64,000 nt of DNA from Oryzias latipes (lineage: Eukaryota; Chordata; Actinopteri; Beloniformes; Adrianichthyidae). The stretch covers positions 21,608,184 through 21,672,183 of the forward strand of contig NC_019867.2 in assembly GCF_002234675.1 (NCBI RefSeq), read 5' to 3'. The notes under the pieces are model-generated. The model was not told the DNA's origin and ran no database searches. It was given only the letters and a program-made list of their open reading frames with translations. The translations under genes were made by a program, and so were the position numbers. How positions within the stretch are numbered: position 1 is the stretch's first letter; each line of letters starts with the position of its first letter. Shown one piece after another: positions 58,018 through 64,000 of this stretch.

Positions 58018-58249
58018 AAGAGAAATACCGTAATTTCCGGACTACAAGCCGCTACTTTTTTCCTGCGCTCACAGCCCTGCGGCTTATTCTGTGACGCGGC
58101 TAATTTATGGATTTGATTGGCGGCCGCCATGTACGTATATTCGGGCTCGGTGAATGGTTTTGTATGCGCCATCCACCACCAAGCACAAGTCATTTTTTTT
58201 AACACACCTCTGAGCAGCCAAACAGCATGGAGGTCACTTCAGGTCTGAA
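58018..58249. repeat. Fragment of another dispersed element
   Basis: Starts TACCGTAATTTCCGGACTAC, a terminus I recognise from common fish DNA repeats, followed by GCGGCTTATTCTGTGACG. The right partner may lie in 61226-61560 but was not found, so it is a fragment or an element split by the inner Harbinger. Confidence 0.45.
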
Positions 58250-61225
58250 GCTGTGTCCGAATTACCGCCCTAACCCCTAACTACTAAAACCCTATATAGT
58301 GCGGCACTATATAGTTCTCTATATAGTTCTCTGAATTTTCAAAGCAATTCGGACACCCGTGCTCACTAGTTTTCTCTTTCGGGTGTTTTCAAATGGCGCT
58401 TGGCACGAAAACAAAGCGGCGCATTACCGCCACCACCTGGTCTGGAGGGGAACTACTTCTATTCAACGCCGAGAATGACACCCATTTGTCAAAGTAAAAA
58501 TATAATAAATATGAACATATTATGAAGACTATTTATGAATCTGCTGTGAAAACGTGGCTGATTTATAAAAAATAAGATTACAAACACATTGGTGTAGATT
58601 TTATGTATTTGTTGATAAATAAACCCTCAAGTCATTAGTCCATGGCAATATTTATTTTTGTGCCGCTGAACGATTTACGGGCTCTTGCGAGGAAGCATTT
58701 TTTTTCTGTAGTTTTATCTTCTACCTTACTGAAAATAGCTTTATATATGAATCTGTCCGTGTTCCTGGCAATAATTCAACCGTTTTTCGTGAGATCAAAC
58801 CAAAAACGAGCAGATATGCAGAATCACAGGACAGCAAGGAGGAGGAACAGACGTCTCAGAAGATTTCCTCTGGGTGCTCAAGGTTATACAGTCTGCTGGG
58901 TAAGAGTTTAACATTCTTTTTCAACACTGGATTATGAACTGTATAGTCTAAATACATGAAACACTTGTGAGATCAAAGTTTAGTATTTTTTATTCAGAGT
59001 CAAACCATATCACTTGTTTTAAACAAAAATACTTTAATTTTTAAATATTTATATAAAAATCCAAAAACCCAGCCAAAAAAACCCACGAGATTTTCCAGCA
59101 TTTATAAATACGTCATAAACTAAAATTTAAGACATCAGAATAAAATGAAACATTAAAAAAAAATCAGATTTAATTTTCTCAATGAAATAATTATTTTTCT
59201 ATTTTACAGGGTCTTCCACGTCTCTACTGCTTTGCCAACATAAAGGTGTCTGTCGTGGCCCTTCACGCTGACGGTCAGTCCCACACAAGACCAGACCGGC
59301 AGACCCGCAGATCGGTTGACCTGCAGGACCATTGAGCATCTGGTGGATTAGCTTTGGGTTCCTCACACGCTGGGGGGGTGTACAGGAGACTGAGGTCCTG
59401 GTGTTTCTTTTCTGGCTGGCGTGTGGCACATCTTACGGTGTGGTAACCAGGGCCTTTGACATGCCACGGTCCACTGTGAGCGACGTTGTCCACAGGACGG
59501 CAGACCGGATCCTCCAGCTGATGAGCAGGGTCACCCAGCATCCAGTGGGAATGAATTGCCATTAGTCACCTCAGGTTTTTTAGCAGCTCGCTTGGTCTTC
59601 CACCTTCCAAAAGGTCGTGGGGAACACTGATGGCTGCCACATAAGAATAAAGGCCCTAAAAGAAAATGCAGCTTGTTATTTTAACAGGAAGCTTTTTTAT
59701 TCCATTCAACTGCAGGCTGTACGTGACTAATGCCAAATTTAGAGATATTTTTGTTGGGAATCAAGGATCAGTCCTCAGTTCACAGGTTCTACGTAAAAGC
59801 CCAATTTATGTAAATAAAACATTACCCACCTGAAGGATCCTTTTGGGTGATGGTGGGTATCCCTGCATTCTTCATCCCATCACGCAGCTGACACCCTACA
59901 GGGAACCCATGAGGAATGCGCTTCAGGCCCGTTACAACCAGCACCACGCCAAGGCATGCTCTGTGGTGGAGAGAGCATTTGGCATTATGAAGATGAGGAG
60001 GAGAGCAATATTTCTGGGGGCACTGGAAGTAAAACCAACCTTTGCAATGAAAATCATTGCCTGCAGTCCAGTTCTGCACAATCTGTGCATCAGCGAAGGG
60101 GACTGCTTGGAGCCACAGATGTTGAGCCACAGCAGGAACCAGTAGGACGGGTAAAGTGGCGTCCGTCTGCGAGGACAAATCTCTGCTTTCCTTTCAGCTC
60201 CAACTGTGACACACATGACTCTAGAAGACCAGGATTATTGTTAAGATGTATAAAAATAAATGTTAACATATAAAACGAAAATGTAAATATGTACATTTGA
60301 TATTTATATGAAAATTCTTTTGAGATTGTTAAAAATGGCTCAGATTTAAATAATGCATGTAAATAATTCATTTTTGTTACTGCATTTATTAAACAAATTG
60401 CAAAAACAACGACGACGTTACATTTTGTGAACAATATTTTAAACTCAGGTAAGCTTAACAGACTCTCCTGTCACTCTTTGTCCCTTCGTGCTCTTTCCTC
60501 CTCTCCTCTTTCAACAACAACCCTTACCCCAACATGACAACGATTACAGTTTAATGATAAATAAATACAAATCTGATGAAGTGTGTCTTACTCCCATCCG
60601 GCACGAGCTTGCCTGAAAACAAACAGGCTATCTTTCTCCATCCACAGATGGATCAGATTTTCCTTATCCTCGTCAGTCCCTACATATATAAACACATTTA
60701 AAAGATGTGTTAATAACTTATTACTACGGTTAGAACTCACTCATTTTTTTATGTAATATCAACAGCGTTTGTTTTTAGCATTCGGCGCTAATTCGCGCTA
60801 GCGTTAGCTTTAGCATTACCGAAATTGATAAGCTTCCAAACAATGTAGGTTGTCGATTGAGGAATATAACATATTAAACACATCATCTTACGTATTTACA
60901 AATATATTTTACAACAGATACTTGATACTTTTGAATATACTTACATTTTTAAGTCATCTTTCTCGCGCAACCGTCCGCCATCTTGGAATAATTCAAGCGC
61001 GGTGTATTGTGGGTCACACGCAATGCATTCTGGTATGAATGCAGTGCATTCTGGGCAATATTCGCCGATCGAGTGAGCATCGATCCACACTGGTTTTTCG
61101 TAGAGAAATCTGGGAAATTTCTAGTGCACGTGATTTTTGAACTGTAGATTCGGACAGCACTACAAAATGGCGACCGCACTATATAGTGCACTATATAGGG
61201 GTTAGGGCGGTAATTCGGACACAGC
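58250..61225 (+). mobile_element. Inner PIF/Harbinger transposon
   Basis: The ends GCTGTGTCCGAATTACCGCC and (inverted) GCTGTGTCCGAATTACCGCC are identical over 20 bp, then CTAACCCCTA on both sides. CTATATAGTG-type palindromes lie just inside each end. Flanking trinucleotides are TGA and TTA by one reading, close to the TWA preference of the superfamily. It encodes a broken HARBI1-type transposase. Confidence 0.85.
58642..60145 (+). pseudogene. PIF/Harbinger (HARBI1-type) transposase remnant
   Basis: A nuclease of the DDE type. Pieces: an N-terminal frame at 58642-58911, a helix-turn-helix region at 59390-59560 (FLFWLACGTSYGVVTRAFDM, then PRSTVSDVVHRTADRI), the first catalytic Asp in VVGNTDGCHIRIK (about 59620), the second region GSVLSSQVLRKSPIY (about 59770-59815), where family members have HDS and the Asp is missing, and the C-terminal region GDGGYP with SVVERAFGIMK (59840-60000), which keeps the catalytic Glu. 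A possible intron precedes 59211 (TTTTACAG|GG). Stops and the lost Asp make it inactive. Confidence 0.85.
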
Positions 61226-61484
61226 CTTAGACACTTCAGTCATGGTTCAACAAAAAGAAACACGGATGCCCGGCCGCATCCCAGAATCCTTTGGTGCCAT
61301 TAGACCCAACGTGCACTTGATCGCCGCTACAATATGATAAAGCTTTGAAGTTAAAAGCAATCGTTAAAAGCAGCGTGAAAAAATCCCCCATCAGTAAATG
61401 GAAATGCCGGTCAGGTGCGTGACGGAGAGAACAGCGCATGCTCAGAAGTGTATTTACCTCTGAGTCATAGTGACTCGGCTGGCT

Positions 61485-61552
61485 GCACGTAAATATGTGT
61501 GAATAACACATATTTACGTGCGCCTCAGCGCGAGCGTATCGCGCTGAGGCGC
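61485..61552. repeat. Two perfect hairpins back to back
   Basis: Arm GCACGTAAATATGTGT (61485-61500) pairs with 61506-61521 around a 5-base loop (16 bp, no mismatch). Arm GCGCCTCAGCGCGA (61520-61533) pairs with 61539-61552 around a 5-base loop (14 bp, no mismatch). The two share only two bases, so they form a cruciform-capable pair. It lies in the intron of the broken Myb-like gene. Confidence 0.95.
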
Positions 61553-62460
61553 GCACTATTTTACTGATGTTTTTTAACCAGCCCCGTTAGTACCATAATG
61601 CTGCCGCGACACAAGTGGAAGGAGAGCTGTTCCTTTTCACCCCTCCATGCACTGCTGCTCCTTGCTCATTCTTAAACACGAACAACAGTGTGGCGAGCCG
61701 GGCGTTGGCCCCGCCTTTAGCCCCTAAGACTCATGGGAAATGGGGGATCGCGGATGTAAATTTCCTCATCATAACTGAGGGATGTAATGTTGATTATATG
61801 GTTACTGTTAGTAATTTTATGTATGATACCTAGTTTGTCAATAAGTTAAAAAAAAAAAAAAAAAAAAACAAAAAAAAAACCCATAACTGAGGAACTTGTG
61901 AACAGAATAGAGGTCCATGCTGTTTCAGATGTGGGTGTAATTAGATACATGAGCTTGAGACAAGGCCAGTACCTGCCCACAGTGTGGTAATGAGCCATGC
62001 ACACTCTGGTAGTCAGGACGCGCTTTGTCGAGGCAGTGGCTTGTATACTGATGCGCACGTTAAAATAGGTGGGTGCGGCTTGGGTGCGCTTTATAACCCG
62101 GAATTTAAGGTAATTAAAATGAATGCAGTCAAGTCACATGTATGCAGGCTACACAATTACAGATTATTAATATAGAACAATTTTATTTTAGTTGCTGGGT
62201 GTTCCAGCGGGGCCAGTGGTTACGATGCTGCAGCTGAGCAGCCATCTGGACCCAGCGTCTCCACGGCACGCGGCTCTCAACCCTCCAGCAGTGGACGTTT
62301 CCTCACTAATGCAGTCCTTGAAATGCAGAGGGAAGTCAGTAGTTCAATCAGAGAGGTGGCCAAGGAGTTGGGCGAAATCAAGATCGCCCTGACTGAAATA
62401 AACTGCACGATGAGGGAATTCTTAAATAAATAATATTTTCCACACCTCTTTTTCTTTATA

Positions 62461-62650
62461 AGCGACGCATCACTTCCAAACGCTGGCGCACAGCAGCAGC
62501 ATTTGGCTCAAATGCGTGGGGATGGGGTTCAGGGTCGGGGCCAACACAGCAATCAGCGCCAGGGGGTAGAGGCACGTTTTTAAGCTGTGCCACATTGTGT
62601 AGCACAGCACATGCCAGCACGATTTGGCACACACTGTCACTTTCACGTGT
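62461..62650 (-). pseudogene. C-terminal fragment of the outer Harbinger transposase
   Basis: Read leftward, the frame gives CQIVLACAVLHNVAQLKNVP followed by LPPGADC and HPHAFEPNAAAVRQRLEVMR. ACAVLHN is the conserved C-terminal motif of PIF/Harbinger transposases. Everything upstream, including all catalytic residues, is missing. It converges with the Myb-like gene 28 bp away. Confidence 0.7.
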
Positions 62651-62837
62651 TTCTTCTATCTGCCGACGGTGTCGCCATTTCTCATTTCACCCGTTTTTGT
62701 GCGTACGCCTGGGTCAGAGCTTGCGTGGAGGACCGCACATTTTCCCGTCAAGTTTGCTTTTTATAAATCTCAACTATTGCGTAGAGAGTGGCGTACGCCT
62801 TCTTTTGTGCGTACGCAACGTTTATAAATGAGGCCCC

Positions 62838-63626
62838 AGGACATTAGAGGATGTTAGGAAGGCAGTGAGGGGAGTTATCTCTCACGGGCAAATGATGGAA
62901 GTTCAGAGAGTTTATCATCTGAATGGCATTAAATGTCAGAAAGCATGTATGACTGCTATGAAAGCAGACTGGGCAAAAGTAAAGGAATCCTATGAATGAT
63001 GACGATCCACCCAGACCTCTTCCGCATAACAGTTAAGAGTTGGTTCAAAGTCTTACACTTTTAGGACAAAGAATTAGAGAAGCATTTCCAATGAGACCTG
63101 ATTATGGAAAGATTGGTCAAACTAAAAAAAAAAATGGAGAGTTAGTGTCTGATTTTAGAGTCAGATTTGAAGAAGTTTTAAAGCTAACAGTGGACTCAGA
63201 GATAATGATAATGATGAAAGTCCCTATAGACAGCAGCTGAAACAAGCTTTACTGCAAGCTATGAGACCAGAGATTGCAGACTGGATAAGGAAGCATTACA
63301 TTGATCTACCTACAGGAGCGCTACAACAGTTTATGAATTTTGCTGTTCATGCAGAAAAAGTGATGGTGAATAAAAAGAAATTTAGGAATCAAAGTGCAGT
63401 TACATTTTGGCAGGAGGAAAGTAGTGATGTGTTTTTTGGAAGGAATGTGAAGAGAGGAAGAGATCGTGGTCGTGGAAAAGGAAATTTTAAAGGAAGTTTT
63501 AGAGGAAGGTTTAGAGGAAGTGGCAACAGAGGGTCAGAGCAAGTTGATGATGGATGTTGGATTTGTGGACAGAGAGATCATTGGGAGAGAGAGATTGTCC
63601 TGAAAGGAAGAAATCAGATTGACTAG
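62838..63626 (+). pseudogene. Endogenous retrovirus gag, capsid to nucleocapsid
   Basis: Continues gag after the Harbinger insert: capsid-like sequence (YHLNGIKCQKACMTAMKADW, 62920-62970), a stop near 62999, then LLGQRIREAFPMRPDYGKIG and a helical region to ADWIRKHYIDL. Next is an Arg/Gly-rich basic stretch and a zinc-knuckle start, CWICGQRDHW (63556-63585). A frameshift just before the fourth zinc ligand breaks the knuckle. Related to gamma/epsilon-like retroviral gag. Not functional. Confidence 0.75.
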
Positions 63627-63689
63627 ATGGTAAAAGAAATGACAAGATAAAAGATGAATCAGAACTAGAAATTCAACCAATTGGTGATG

Positions 63690-64000
63690 AATTTTTAGAT
63701 CTCACTGAAAGAGAAATAGTTTTTGTTGATGGGTCAGCAAAGAAAGTGGAAACAGGCAGAAATAAAGTAGGCTATGCTGTTGTAACTCAAGATAAGGTTC
63801 TGTAGGACCCCTGCGTGGAAATTACTCAGCACAATCAGCAGAGTTGACAGCTTTAACTGAAGCATGCAAACTGTTTAAAGATAAGCCAGTTACGATCTAT
63901 ACTGATAGCCAATATGCGTTTGCTACAGTGCATTTGTTTTGTCAACAGTGGAAGAACTCAGGGTTAAAAACGTCAACAGGAAAACCAGTAACGCATGTAG
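63690..64000 (+). pseudogene. Endogenous retrovirus RNase H fragment (runs off the window)
   Basis: About 80 bp after the zinc-knuckle region the sequence reads REIVFVDGSAKKVETG, then after a stop and frameshift SAQSAELTALTEACKLF and YTDSQYAFATVHLF. These carry the Asp, Glu and Asp of retroviral RNase H, most like the gammaretroviral type. Protease and the reverse transcriptase core are absent, so an internal deletion of roughly 2 kb joins nucleocapsid to RNase H. The remainder lies beyond 64000. Confidence 0.78.

Larger units (their letters stand above)
57572..62433 (+). pseudogene. Myb/SANT-like second protein of the outer Harbinger (2 exons, broken)
   Basis: Harbinger elements encode a Myb/SANT-like protein that brings the transposase to DNA and to the nucleus. 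Exon 1 runs from ATG at 57572 (MANTERKSKKRNFTQCEVEV) through a trihelix domain (VASQPRTVAEIKKK, 57750-57790) to a donor near 58017 (AG|GTAAGAG). Exon 2 starts at 62192 after TTTTATTTTAG and encodes the C-terminal coiled segment (VLEMQREVSSSIREVAKELG) to the stop at 62431-62433. Frameshifts in exon 1 (around 57690 and 57790) break it. The intron has been inflated to about 4.2 kb by the inner transposon and other inserts. Confidence 0.7.
57337..62837 (+). mobile_element. PIF/Harbinger transposon inserted in retroviral gag
   Basis: The ends GGGGCCTCATTTATAAA and (inverted) GGGGCCTCATTTATAAA are identical over 17 bp, with further TGCGTACGC-type subterminal repeats on both sides. Flanks CCT (57334-57336) and CCA suggest a 3-bp duplication with one change, allowing two shared C bases. 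It carries a Myb-like gene on the + strand and a transposase remnant on the - strand, the two-gene layout of PIF/Harbinger. A second Harbinger element lies inside. Confidence 0.85.

Noticed and set aside
59822-60178. 118-codon - strand open frame opposite the Harbinger transposase
   Set aside because: Antisense shadow of the GDGGYP...ERAFG coding region on the + strand.

Overview
The window is nuclear DNA from a ray-finned fish, most likely a teleost. It holds three split vertebrate genes, several teleost-type tRNA-derived SINEs, Tc1/hAT/PIF-Harbinger DNA transposons, L1-like and CR1/L2-like LINEs, BEL and Ty3/gypsy LTR elements and an endogenous retrovirus. Nothing suggests bacterial, phage or organellar sequence. 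I cannot name the species.

Host genes. RNF181 (five exons, + strand, 6051-7293) and TMEM150A (seven coding exons, - strand, 12375-17574) lie tail to tail about 5 kb apart. They are also neighbours in tetrapods, as I recall human 2p11.2, so this is probably conserved synteny. KCNV2 (two coding exons, - strand, 49996-54498) encodes an apparently intact modulatory (electrically silent) potassium channel subunit. I see no other intact host gene. The three proteins have unrelated roles: ubiquitin ligation, a six-pass plasma membrane protein, and a photoreceptor-type Kv subunit.

Layout. 1-4800 is low-complexity DNA and tandem repeats. 4800-17600 carries RNF181 and TMEM150A with SINEs, hAT elements and TTAA-type MITEs in introns and spacers. 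17600-49600 is a 32-kb transposon graveyard. It includes a Tc1 element (18782-24999) split by four insertion events, a possible hAT shell (26879-31374) holding several others, decayed gypsy and BEL pol genes (32455-38370), two L1-like LINEs (40154-43354 and 46190-48240) and a CR1/L2-type LINE (44758-45456). 49600-54500 is KCNV2, whose intron carries a Harbinger element and a TA microsatellite. From about 55600 to the right edge is an endogenous retrovirus. Its gag is split by a 5.5-kb PIF/Harbinger element, which itself contains a second Harbinger element.

Most notable. The retroviral leader holds a tandem repeat of tRNA T-arm-like hairpins (56167-56328). Two perfect hairpins sit back to back at 61485-61552. 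A pure poly(A) insert is flanked by a long target-site duplication (27638-27694). Many insertions have exact target-site duplications, so the order of events can be read: TSDs of 8 bp for hAT, 5 bp for a solo LTR, and 3 bp for Harbinger-like elements. RNF181 uses one GC-AG intron.
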